Position numbers and translations under genes: made by a program
Source: Yponomeuta sedellus
Lineage: Eukaryota > Arthropoda > Insecta > Lepidoptera > Yponomeutidae
Assembly: GCA_934045075.1 (NCBI GenBank)
Contig: OW203738.1
Coordinates: forward strand, 7,390,487-7,454,486
Length of the DNA stretch: 64,000 bases
Direction: 5' to 3'
Part shown: positions 54,195 through 64,000 of the stretch, piece after piece
How positions within the stretch are numbered: the stretch's first letter is position 1
Layout of the letters: every line of letters begins with the position of its first letter
The notes under the pieces: generated by a model
The model's input: only the letters and a program-made list of their open reading frames with translations
Databases searched by the model: none
Told to the model about the DNA's origin: nothing

Positions 54195-54700
54195 AATATA
54201 ATAATTTTTACATACCAGCACTAGTCCTGGTCCCAAAGTAGAATACCTTGTGCCAGGGCAACCGGGCAAGGGGTGCGATGCCAGATTACCTCCCCGTGTG
54301 CCCTTCCGCTTCCATTCCTACTGATTCATCTTGAACCAGTGGGAAGGGTAAGTGGCAAGGGCCGGTGCACCCTGGGCGCTGGTCAGTAACTTCTGTTTAT
54401 GGGATCTTGCTGGCCAGCGGCGAAAAATCTGGCGGGAGGGGCCGCGTGGGCCCTTTTCAGGGCGGGGAGTCCGACATAACCACTGTGCTCCCCCGAGCCG
54501 GTGGTACCCGTAATAGGGGTTTCTCCTAGGTAACAAAAAAAAAAAAAGGGCAACCGGGCAAAGACATCACAAATATGGAAAAGACACCAAGACTTAGCAA
54601 AATTCTACAAATCAACTATGGCGGCCTTCAGTTGGAATCGAACCCACGGGTCTTTGCATGGGTAGCATGTTAACCGTTAGACCAACGAGGCAGTCAAGAA
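54195..54700 (-). mobile_element. SINE family B, split by a younger insertion
   Basis: 54195-54269 and 54548-54700 together make a family B copy on the minus strand (GTCCTGGTCCCAAAGTAGAA ... GGAATCGAACCCACGGGTCT with B box, A-box-like GTCTAACGGTTAACATGC). The inserted segment is annotated separately. Confidence 0.8.
54270..54547 (+). mobile_element. poly(A) retroposon inserted in SINE B, 14-bp target duplication
   Basis: GGGCAACCGGGCAA at 54256-54269 is repeated exactly at 54548-54561. Between them are 278 bp of GC-rich sequence (GGGCGCTGGTCAGTAACTTC, CCCCGAGCCGGTGGTACCCG) ending in about 13 A. It is either a SINE or a 5'-truncated LINE 3' end. No polymerase III boxes are obvious, so the latter is favoured. 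Confidence 0.85.
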
Positions 54701-54987
54701 CTCACCCTACTTGGCTTATGGCTTACTTACTCCTCTTTAACTCCTAGAGACGTCTAAAATGCGGCGAAGTATCACAAGAAAGTATCATCACAACACAGCC
54801 GCGGCGGCAATGACACAAAGACGCCGCCATCTTGCCGTAATCTCAAAAACTTCCGACAATATCCACGTGTTAACTGTAACAATAAACACCGATATCAATG
54901 CAGGCAATTGTCAGTTCCACGAAGGCTCTAACAATCGTTGAGAATGCCGTTACTTAAAAATAAATGTGTGTTTCATATGCAATAGCT

Positions 54988-55216
54988 ATAGTCTGTTAGC
55001 TTTTAGAATATACCTCGGGTTCTACACAGTAGGCTTTGGTTTTCGCCAATTTTCGCCGGTTTTCATACTGATGATCGAGTTCTGATTTTGAAATTAGGTG
55101 TCATATTATTTCCGATTTCGAAATTAACTGTCACATTAGTTCCGATATTTCTATTACACGTATATATCCGATTTTATCCGATATTAGCCTAGGTATATTC
55201 TAAATGCTAACGGAAT
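54988..55216 (+). mobile_element. short inverted-repeat element (sister of 504-705)
   Basis: Ends GTTAGCTTTTAGAATATACC (left) and, reversed from the right, GTTAGCATTTAGAATATACC. The interior has ATATATCCGATTTTATCCGA. Whole and uninterrupted, so it shows what the first copy looked like before the mariner landed. Confidence 0.8.
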
Positions 55217-55237
55217 AGTCTTCAGAATAGTTTTCAG

Positions 55238-55430
55238 CACCATATTGAAATTATTACACTTTATTGCACACGAAACATTTAACACGATATTACATAAAAA
55301 ATAACATGTACAAAGGCGAGCTTATCTCTGAAAAAGAGATCTTCCAGCAAACCTTAGAGACCATTTTAGTAAAAAATCCAAAGCTCTGTAAAAAATCCAA
55401 ATAAACTTCAGCTTTTAATTCAATAATCAA
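55238..55430 (-). repeat. retroposon 3' tail, minus strand
   Basis: ACACTTTATTGCACACGAAA and GTACAAAGGCGAGCTTATCT match 21048-21200. Confidence 0.5.
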
Positions 55431-55628
55431 GAATAAATATTAAGAAATTTATATATAAATATTTTTAGCTGACCCTGCAAACGTTGATGCCGTTTCGGAA
55501 GAGTTCTGTAACAAAGAATAGGAGAAATAGGAGATTTTTATTTTCTAGATAAAGGAATATAACATGGCCCATCGCCTTCTAGTACTTTTCTTGTTTCCTA
55601 CGTTTAATGTGTCTATTGGCAGTAGCAG

Positions 55629-55847
55629 TGGGCTGGCCATATCTCGCAAAGAACCGACAACCGTTGGTGTAAACGTGTTCTTGAGTGGAGACCGCGACTG
55701 GGCACACGTAGTGTAGGACCCCCTCCGACCAGGCGGGATGACGTCGATCTGCGAAAAACTGCCGGCAGATGCTGGATGTGGCAAGCGGAAGACAGGGCGC
55801 TGTGGCGCTCATCAGGGAAGGGCTATGTCCAGCAGTGGACTAAATAA
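55629..55847 (+). pseudogene. RTE-like LINE ORF2 C-terminus, short intact frame
   Basis: A 72-codon frame reads WAGHISQRTDNRWCKRVLEW, then RPRLGTRSVGPPPTRRDD, KTAGRCWMWQAEDRALWRS and GYVQQWTK, then TAA. It ends in GAAGAAGAATG. Same family as 32555-33250 but without the frameshift there. 5'-truncated. Confidence 0.85.
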
Positions 55848-55864
55848 TATAGCCTGAAGAAGAA

Positions 55865-56685
55865 TGTGTCTATTCCATTTTTTCTGTTGACATTTTCAAA
55901 AAAACGACCAAAGTGCAGCTTGAGGTAAAATCATCACTTACCAGACGCTGTTAAGATAATCTAACAAACACCTATTCGTTAACTCTAATGACTAACTTTT
56001 TTTTTACCAAACCGTAACCTTACACTTTTAAGTGCCAGTTACTGAATAGCCCGCCTCCAAAACCGTCTCTCGCGCACCAGGCGTGATGAGGCGGGGTCCA
56101 CAAGACCCAGGGCGGGGAACTCAAACGTCTCTTTGAATTTGGAACTTGTTAAAATTAACAAGTTCTCCGAAATAGCTGCGGCCAATTTGTTTAGATTAAT
56201 TCTTGAGGGCGGAGATGCTTCAGAGCAGCTTTTGAAACGCCGATGCCGATGCAAACTATTTGGTGGATGGTTTAACAAAACGTGTGTTTATTTCAACGTA
56301 AATAATGTACATTCTGTTTACTAAATGTCTATGTAAAATGTAAACCGCTGCAGAGGGCAAACAAAATCCACTCTGAACATCTTTTCTCAAGTCATCTCAA
56401 ACCTGATAACCATCAATTGCTACCTATAAGGTTTCATGATTGCCATCAATAACTTTAAATGCTAGGCATTACTTAATTGTCTTACATAAGTATAGAAAAC
56501 ATAAGTGCTGCGGCCAGACACACATACAGCACTCGTCCACGAGCATAACGCAGGGGTCAGAAGTTGAGAACCCCTTGACACACACACTTGACTCTTGACA
56601 CACTTGTATTTTGTCCTAGGCGGATACACTTTGTCCAAATAGGGGATGTATTATCAAAGGGCCAGATAAAACGGACCCAAAACCG
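55865..56685. other. no gene supported; possible retroelement coding scrap 56040-56280
   Basis: The minus strand at 56039-56230 reads FPALGLVDPASSRLVRERRF W, in a GC-richer patch. It looks like part of an old retroelement protein, but I cannot name it. The rest is AT-rich. Confidence 0.3.
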
Positions 56686-56689
56686 GCAT

Positions 56690-56812
56690 GCGTGCATGCA
56701 ACGACTAATAAACTTTAATGAAGCGAAGATGATCCCTCCGGATCGTGGCAAATGGCAGTCCCTGATTTCTGCCAAGCCCTCTGGGATACAGGCGTGAGTT
56801 TATGTTTGTCCT
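56690..56812 (+). pseudogene. LINE 3' end, family E
   Basis: ACCGGCATGCGTGCATGCAA, then codons DRGKWQSLISAKPSGIQA, then stop. Plus strand. Confidence 0.65.
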
Positions 56813-56814
56813 TG

Positions 56815-57660
56815 TGTGTCAAGAGATGCTAAGTGGTCTTATGGTACGGATTGTGAAATACCTATTGCCAAGTGAAGGAGCACATCACGACAATCACGAG
56901 TTTGAAACAGTGCACTGTTCGCGCACTCAATTTCAATTCCCTGACAACAACGGTGACATTACTCTGCCACGTAAGCCCAATTAAAACGATGTTAGCTTTG
57001 CTTAACCTTAGTAGGAATATACGAGTAAGTTTTCTATATACGAGTCTATTGGGTGTCAATTCTGACACAAAAAATTGAGAATTTTAATTGACAATTCTGG
57101 GTAAAACCTTATATCCCGAAGTAATATGCTGTTCCATTCAGATTTTACTGTCATAGCAAAAGATATGCAGAGCTGACGGTCAGCTTTCAAAAGTAATATA
57201 AATATGAAGAATGAGTGAGGACATACAAGGGTTGATAACGATAACATAACGAGTAACGTTCAAATTAGAATTTAAATGAAAACGAAGAAAAAATTTGCGT
57301 TTATTTTACACCAGTAAATATGATTACACTCTAGTTGAATTACTTAAATTGCTCATGGTTAATCTTTTGGTGCGATTGCAATACAAATAGGGTGAATTAA
57401 TCAGTATTAAGGAATACTGATATATGACACAATATGAGGAGAACAATATGATACTAATAACCTCCACACAGCACACAATCACTTGACTAGACCCTAGATT
57501 CTATTAATGCATTGTACTACGACTGAACGAACGTGGCGATTTCATTTCATTGCTGCTTTAAGTCTAAGCCCGCACACGTTTCAAACCTCCTAGCCGCCAA
57601 TGGAATAACAAAACGCGTCACGTGACGCGTCCATTTATGTTAATATACTGTAATGCACTA
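56815..57660. other. no gene seen; 5S-SINE scrap 57215-57245
   Basis: GAGGACATACAAGGGTTGAT then AACGATAAC is the last ~30 bp of the 5S-derived SINE. Nothing else supported. Confidence 0.45.
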
Positions 57661-57664
57661 ATAG

Positions 57665-58170
57665 ATTCAAGTCCCTGGTCCCGAACCCTGACCTATCCTA
57701 TCCACTCAAGGACATTGGAAGCATAGAAATACACCCAAACAGAGGCCATTTCTACAATCGTTATCAACCCTTGTATGTCCCCACTGATGGGCCACGGGTC
57801 TCTTCCTGCATCGCAGGAAGGTTAGGCCATACTCCACCACGGGGGCCAAGTCCGGGTTGGTGGAGGATTGTAAGACAGTGACGGGCCTTACTGTCAGAAG
57901 TTATCAAGCCGCCCATAAGGCCTCTGACATGGCTTAACGACTGCCATTATATTATGACAGCCGGCACCAACGACTAAACGTGCCTTGCGAAGCACGGAAA
58001 CGCTCGGAAACATGCCACTAGCGGTAGTCACGGGACGCTCAACCATCCCGTACCTGACCGCGCCTGTTGTTGCTTAACCAAGTGATTGATTCCAATCACT
58101 CGGTTCGCCTAGGCCACGAACGCTTCTCGCGCATTTCTACAATACTAGTGCGAATCGAACCGACCGAACC
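57665..58170 (-). mobile_element. SINE family B copy split by the 5S-derived SINE
   Basis: The 57665-57746 part (AAATACACCCAAACAGAGGC) is family B. A short continuation after 58143 (GTGCGAATCGAACC, B-box-like) is weak but in the right place. Confidence 0.55.
57759..58131 (-). mobile_element. 5S-derived SINE, full length, 12-bp target duplication
   Basis: A full copy on the minus strand, 373 bp, from GCGAGAAGCGTTCGTGGCCT to GGGTTGATAACG. CATTTCTACAAT occurs at 57747-57758 and 58132-58143. Agrees in length with the 50971 copy (376 bp). Confidence 0.93.
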
Positions 58171-58174
58171 ATAT

Positions 58175-60790
58175 CGAGCGATATTTTTATTAAAATTAAG
58201 CAAAGCAATTATGGATATTTGGGCGTCATTAGGGCGGAGTGCACACTCTCTGGGCGGAGATTAACGTAAACGAGCCCTTATTGTTAGCCATTGATTGAAT
58301 AGCAGATGATGTTAGCCAATTTCAGCCTGTTTAATTTAGTGGGTGGAGTCAAGCAGGTGGGACTTACTAAACAGGCCCTAATTTCACTTATAATGTTTAA
58401 GGTTAAGATTTATTGCGGGTAGGCCAATTTATCTGTTGAGGATACAGAGCAAACATCTTAAGGGACTAATCTCTTGATTTTATAATTACAATGGAAAGCT
58501 CAAGAAACATATCGTCCAAATATTGAAATTGAATTTAATGCATTATTTGTAACAATAAACTAGGGACGAACAATGAAAAAACCTCTTCAACAAAAGGGCC
58601 TATTTTACCGTAACTCATATTATAAATGTGTAAAACCATTTAAATACCTGAGTATCAATAGATTGAATGTTGCTTTGTTGTATGGTGAACCGACTTGGTT
58701 TGTGTGACGATGCAGGCGCATTTTATTTTCAAACATTTTAACAAATAACAATCCATCCCTCCTAACTCCATTCTAAAACCACCCAAGGCACCCAAATCAT
58801 AAAGTTCTAATTCCATTAAATGACTAAATTGTTTAATCGCAAAGTATATTCAAACGAAATTGTAACCTATGACAAATACGTATACCTCAAATTTCGACAA
58901 TCCGTAATTGCCGTTTAAGTCTTGTGCACCGAGCCATCTCAAGGAGGCTTTCATGGGCAGCTAAAGGTCCGTGTATTGTCGATAATCATTGAAGCAAACA
59001 CTTGTTATTTTAAGAGATCATCCATCCCTTAGGCTGCACATTCAAACTGTTATCAATGGGGTGTATAAATGCATTATTTATAGGACACACTTTGGAAGGC
59101 ATATTGAAGGCGAGATGGGAATACGTGTGAATGCAGACACTGCGGATTGTCCACCTCAATGGTTATCATCAATCTGTATGACTTATTTATTGACAGTTGC
59201 ACGACAATATTCTTCGTAGTGTAGGAAGCTGAGAATCTTTGTCTATTCTTTGCGATATTTTGTGAAACTTTTAAGTTTCACAAAACAAAATATAATCCTC
59301 TTTCAGTTAATGTTTAAACGAGACCCATTTTAATATGTAATACATAAAAAACTCATGTTACAGTGTTTGTTATCGAACTCCAATAAAGACTATTTCACCG
59401 ATTGTTAAGATTTTTTTGGGTACCTGCAGTCAATCTGAGAATAGGTAGTAGCCTAATTAAAATGGAAAAACAACTTGACTTGAACTACACTTCTCTGTTT
59501 TTACTGTAAATATTTATATACTAAGCAGTTACTTGCATTAGTTTAGAGCATGCAATAAACTAGGCAATATCATGAAATTAAATAATATTATTTTTTGAAA
59601 TTATTGATACAACCACATACAAAAATTTATTTCCTTCTACGATGCATGAATATTTTAATGTGGTGAATTAAAAAAATATGTGTAATTATAAATGAGAATA
59701 TAAATTTAAATTAAATAAACAAGGGCATCTGCAGAGTGCCTCATTTCCCTGTTTGTTTTAACATCGAAAATTAACACAGTCGGATTGGTCACAGGTGACG
59801 GCACTTAATGAAAAAAAATATTCGGAATAAAGATTATAATATACAGTAGCTACGAAAGTTCATATTGCCACAAACTTCGGTAAAAAAAATGTACCAAAAA
59901 AAATGTTCATTTGATGTAACGGTGAAATTCTTCTAAAAGGAGTGTGTGCAAGTTTAGTTAGCGATTTTGAATGTTTAATAGTCAGATTTTAATCTCCAAG
60001 CAGGAAGCCGAAGATCGTTAGCAAAACCCGAAAATATTAATATTTTGGGGCCACCACTTTTTCCCTTATTAGATTATTTGTTATTTATTAATGTCATCGT
60101 CACGAATGACGACAAAAAACCCTCTTTTGGGCCAAAAAAACGACTTACAATGCTGACACTAATCTTTTCGGGGCCACGAAACTCTTTGTCAAACGAAAAA
60201 GGGTCCAATTCTATTACCAAGTAACCATTAAATAAATTCAGGCCACATTTTTGTTGCCTCAAAAAACCGATTTCAAGGCAAAAAATCCTGCAGGTCGACC
60301 GCTTTTAAATATTTGTGCACGCATACATATGGCTTCCGGCTATTTTTCGAGTGGGTTAGGGGTATGCTAAAAAATGTAAAATCAATTTTTTTGTTGAAAA
60401 TGACAATCCGAATGGATATGATTTATTAGTTTCATCCAAAAACTGCTAGAAATATTTTAAGATCGTTTCAAGGGATTTGAGTCAACCTTACATAACTTTT
60501 GAGTGCCTAAAAGAAATCCATTTAAACTGTCTCATAATGTGTAAAGTGGAGCCAAATCTTGACGAATGACTACCTGACTTCTGACAAGTCTTTTATTTAC
60601 CGGCTACACGTGAAATTCATCCAGTTTACGCTAATTATGAATAGCAACGATGAATTCGGGGAATTGCAGGGATCTCGCACGGTATTGCGAAATGTGGTAG
60701 CATTAGATGACAACAAAATTATTTGGGATACAGAAAACTAGATGTTTATAAAACCCTAAATAAATAAAAAAGTTTCCCTTTAGCAACACA
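58175..60790. other. no gene seen
   Basis: A long AT-rich stretch. Frames of 60-76 codons have no domains. 59980-60290 is slightly different in composition but shows no known repeat. Confidence 0.35.
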
Positions 60791-60794
60791 ATTT

Positions 60795-60965
60795 CCTAAA
60801 TGTGAAGGAAAACATCGTGAGGATACCTGAGTGTCTGAGGTGTTCACATACCTCCGTGATTGAAATGGCCATTCCGCGGTGGGCAAGCGTGTTGATTACG
60901 CCCATACTTTCTCTTTCTCTCTCTGAGAGACCTGTCTTCTACAATGGAACATATAAAGGCTGTAG
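60795..60965 (+). mobile_element. SINE family C, 5'-truncated
   Basis: TGTGAAGGAAAACATCGTGA, GAGTGTCTGAGGTGTTCACA, CCATTCCGCGGTGGGCAAGC, CTCTCTCTGAGAGACCTGTC. Confidence 0.75.
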
Positions 60966-61009
60966 TATTTATAAATTTTTCCATATTTTTTTATTTTACT
61001 CTTCTTTCA

Positions 61010-61200
61010 GAACCCTTTCGAGAGCCACCGCTAATCGAAGGTATAAAACAGACGTAAGTGAAAAAGGAGCGAGGAGTGCGGGACCTCACGATCACGACCT
61101 TTCTGCCTGGCTGGTAAGAGGTGCCCATGAACAAGTAGGAGTGGAAGACAAAAGGGGAGGCGTTTGCCCAGCAATGGAACACAGTCGAGGCTACATAAAA
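61010..61200 (+). pseudogene. LINE ORF2 terminal fragment, decayed
   Basis: One frame ends EWKTKGEAFAQQWNTVEAT then TAA, the usual C-terminus of RTE-like ORF2. Upstream the frame has stops. The other open frame through here has no domain. Confidence 0.6.
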
Positions 61201-61209
61201 ATAAAGTGA

Positions 61210-62115
61210 ATAAGAAATGAAGGTAATTAAGTTTACCTCATAAATAGTTGCGATGATGTATAAGCAACAAATGTCATTAAAATACTACGCAAGTGAAAAG
61301 TTACTTCGGGAGTAGAAACTACCATAATCTATGTTTTATAGGAAAATAAATTTAACGAGGTCGTACATTAAGCAAAAAGTTCCTAGTAAGTAACCTTAGC
61401 TGGGACTCTAAAGTTATAGAGCCTATTATAAAAAAAACCACCATACAATAGATCTCGGAAGTACGCTGTACTACTTTCAAATGATCTGCAAAGACATAGT
61501 CAACATCACGTACTTGCCTTGTGAGACGATGGTTAGCGTTAGATGAACCTTTTCAATAACACATCACTACTGGCGTGCATTATGTTCTCTCAAATGCAGT
61601 GAAACCGACAAAGGGTTTCGTAAGCTGTAAAAACAATCCTTCAGAAAGGCTGTCGGTAACCAGAAACGACTACCAAGACAATCTTTGCTACGGCCAAATA
61701 GACTTTATCGCACGGGAATAGTGTATGCAGTTTTAAAATTGATAGAGTGGTAATCCTTCTCAAAGATCACCGCCTCTATTTTCAAAACAGGAGGAACTCC
61801 TTTTTGGTATCAATTTGCCGCCTGAGTTACTCTATTGGTTCCTTTTTGAAAACTCGGATTGTGTTTTAAAACACCTTTTTGTGATATTATTGGCAAATAA
61901 AAGTTGGACTAGAATAATAGACACCCGTTGGGGTGAGGTTTGTGATTTTTTACGCTCTTTGGGCGCAAAATGCGCATAAAACTTAAGAAGTGATAGAGCG
62001 CGGTCGTATATATCTGCCCAGCTCATCAACCTCTGTATCCATGCACTCCACTAGATGCATTACTAAAATTTTATCGTTGATATCGATTCTAAATCAATAT
62101 TTTATTTGAAACAAA
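61210..62115. other. no gene seen
   Basis: No supported repeat or frame. Confidence 0.35.
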
Positions 62116-62119
62116 TGTT

Positions 62120-62241
62120 TATGTAAAACGTAACAAACACTAACTCACGGTAGGGAGATGCAGAGACCAGGGTCTGCCAGATCTCTTTCGCTTCATCATT
62201 CATAAGTTGTTGCATGCAAGCACAGCGGTTTCGGATACTTT
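62120..62241 (-). pseudogene. LINE 3' end, family E
   Basis: AGGGAGATGCAGAGACCAGG, CTCTTTCGCTTCATCATTCA, GTTGTTGCATGCAAGCACAG: a decayed minus-strand copy. Confidence 0.55.
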
Positions 62242-62252
62242 TATATTTTTGT

Positions 62253-62545
62253 GATATCACCCCTTTGTATGTTCTCACTGCTGGGAAACGGGTCTCTTCC
62301 TGAATTACAGGAAAGTTAGGCCATACTCGTATTGTAAGACAGTGGCGGGCCTTACTGTCAAAAGTTATCAAGCCGCTCATACAACCTCTCACATGGCTTA
62401 ACGACTGCCATTACATGACAGCCGGCACCAACGGCATCGTGCTTTGCGAAGCACGGAAGCGCTCGTGGTCTAGTGCAACCGAGTCATTAGAAACAATCAC
62501 TTGGGTTAAGCTAGTTAAATAACAGACACATCAGACTACCGCAAG
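62253..62545 (-). mobile_element. 5S-derived SINE with inverted 5' half (twin priming)
   Basis: 62253-62460 is the body and 3' end on the minus strand. From GAAGCGCTCG (about 62457) the sequence continues as the 5S-like head on the plus strand (TGGTCTAGTGCAACCGAGTC, ATCACTTGGGTTAAGC, later GACTACCGC). TATATTTTTGT flanks the whole at 62242-62252 and 62546-62556. Confidence 0.88.
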
Positions 62546-62559
62546 TATATTTTTGTATT

Positions 62560-63710
62560 TAAATAAAAATGTTTTAAAAAAAAATATAGCGCGCAACTTC
62601 CTTATCTCCTTTGTCACAAGTTATAAGCAACATGCGGCTGAGAACAGTGATAAATGAGAATGGTACATTTCGAAAATCTGCGCCAAATAGCATTGGTTTC
62701 TATGTGAACTTGAGTAGGATACACAACATAACAGTACGACACCATTTTTCACCTAACAAAACATCCTGCCAACAAAAAACACGTAACGTTAGCCGTTACC
62801 GAAAACCTACATAAATTCTATCTATTCTTACTCTCCGAAAATCGGACCACGCCCACGAAGCCATAGAGTAGTGTTCAATCAGAGCCTATAGAGTGCACGA
62901 AGGAATTTCGCATCTGTTGATCAACAATGCATTTCCTGTCCGGATTACGCGATACGGATCTCGAGCGCCCGGGGACATAGCCGATCTTTATTCAATTTGT
63001 CTTATCTTACAATGTGTTGCGAATGAAGCAAGTGTGGGTGGATTGTTTGATTGAAACTCTCTTGCCGATTTCAATCGTGTGTGCTGTACAGGGTTATAAT
63101 TTAAAAGCGCAATTCCTGAAAGTCAAATAATTTACTTCATGGTGTTTCGTCTAGTTCGTCTAGTGCTGTGCTGTCAGATAGATATCGCTTAAAACTACAT
63201 GACAGATAGATAGATTATTCTTTATTGCATGTACACCAGGGATTACATAAGCGACTTAAAAAATAAATCCAATGAAATAAACATTCTTCTTTGTACGACA
63301 ATGTTATAGAAAAAAACGTTTATTATTTGCAATAGAATGGGGCTAAGCATATAATTAACTAATAAGAATAACACTTTCATCGTAAAGCTAACATCACATC
63401 TTAAAATTAAATTTGACAGCTTTATATCTTCGATACATCAAAGGAAAAACGCTTTACTGAGTCGTGCAAGCGAGTGCGTTCCAAAAATTATTTACCGGAG
63501 ACTGCGACATTAGTATTGATTTATAAAAGTAAATTTCGTGAAATTATGTTATTAAAAGAAAAAAGGGTGTATAACACCTAGCCTAATTGTAAAATTTTAG
63601 AAATTATGCGTCATAGATATATTTAACCCATTTTTACATGAGAACGCACGTACTGTAAATGGCACTAAACGAGTCCTAGTGTCAGTCTTTGTTTTACACC
63701 AATTCTTGTC
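62560..63710. other. no gene seen; tail-like sequence 63205-63250
   Basis: GATAGATAGATTATTCTTTA then TTGCATGTACACCAGGG is a reversed retroposon tail. Otherwise unannotated. Confidence 0.4.
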
Positions 63711-63711
63711 A

Positions 63712-63855
63712 ATCAGTCTGTATTTGTCCACTGGACATAGGCGTTCTTCTTTTCTGTCCTCGGCCATTTTACTTGGCCGGCTAGAAGTTTGCTTAAGATT
63801 TGGTCCAGCCAGCTAATTCGTCAGGCCTCAACATTAGAGTTTTTCAAAAGGAGTG
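63712..63855 (-). pseudogene. LINE 3'-end fragment, minus strand
   Basis: GTATTTGTCCACTGGACATA and GGCGTTCTTCTTTTCTGTCC resemble the reversed 3' end (CAGTGGAC...) of RTE-like LINEs. The codons are not readable. Confidence 0.4.
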
Positions 63856-64000
63856 TTACCAAGTACTACCTCGATCTGCAGGATAGGCAGTAATTTATCA
63901 TCAATTATTTTATTAATTATTGAAATGAAAGTATAAGTAAAGTGATTAGTTATTATTTTCAATGTGTATGTACGTATAATTATTTTATCTATTTATTTAT

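Noticed and set aside
54318..54536. 72-codon minus frame in the poly(A) retroposon
   Set aside because: Antisense to a polyadenylated insertion; Pro/Arg-rich by base composition only.
61010..61209. Host exon in the 135-codon frame 60802-61209
   Set aside because: The first half is SINE family C and the second half overlaps a decayed LINE C-terminus read in another frame.

Overview
The window is eukaryotic, gene-poor, AT-rich insect DNA. It is most likely from a moth or butterfly. The reasons are: a mariner (D,D34D) transposase; several tRNA-derived SINE families; RTE-like and CR1/L2/jockey-group LINE remains; and an element with 'ACGG' repeats and GGGTTCCGT / ACGGAACCC ends that I know as common in Lepidoptera. 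No bacterial operons, rRNA genes, true tRNA genes or CRISPR arrays are visible. The order-level call is inference; the insect call is firmer.

Layout. 1-501 is the 3' half of a mariner element. It sits inside a short inverted-repeat element (504-705) whose sister copy lies in inverted orientation at 54988-55216. 4.5-17.7 kb is a mosaic of SINEs, LINE 3' ends, a hairpin-type element (4605-4829) and unique AT-rich DNA with a few GC-rich islands. 17.8-18.6 kb is the only convincing host gene: a GC-rich TATA promoter, two coding exons split by a 119-nt intron, and a product I do not recognise. 20-26 kb has more SINEs, two foldback elements and a full 5S-derived SINE. 27.0-31.3 kb (perhaps to 31.7 kb) is a LINE on the minus strand with an intact 993-codon endonuclease/reverse-transcriptase ORF2 and an ORF1 that has lost its N-terminus. 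32.5-33.3 kb is a decayed RTE-like LINE. 34-51 kb is SINE/MITE mosaic. 52.2-53.2 kb is a striking nested palindrome with 308-bp arms that I find identical where checked. 54-64 kb holds nested retroposons and further SINE copies.

The most interesting system is a SINE family of about 370 bp whose 5' head resembles 5S rRNA (the A-box/C-box internal promoter region). It has about ten copies here. Three near-full copies have target-site duplications of 8-12 bp. A fourth, flanked by an 11-bp duplication, has its 5' half inverted in exactly the arrangement expected from twin priming during target-primed reverse transcription. The second is the 52.2-53.2 kb palindrome, which could be a foldback transposon, a hairpin-RNA source or an assembly artefact.

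Most short open frames in the window are chance or lie in repeats. Coordinates of repeat boundaries without a target-site duplication are approximate, within about 10-20 bases.
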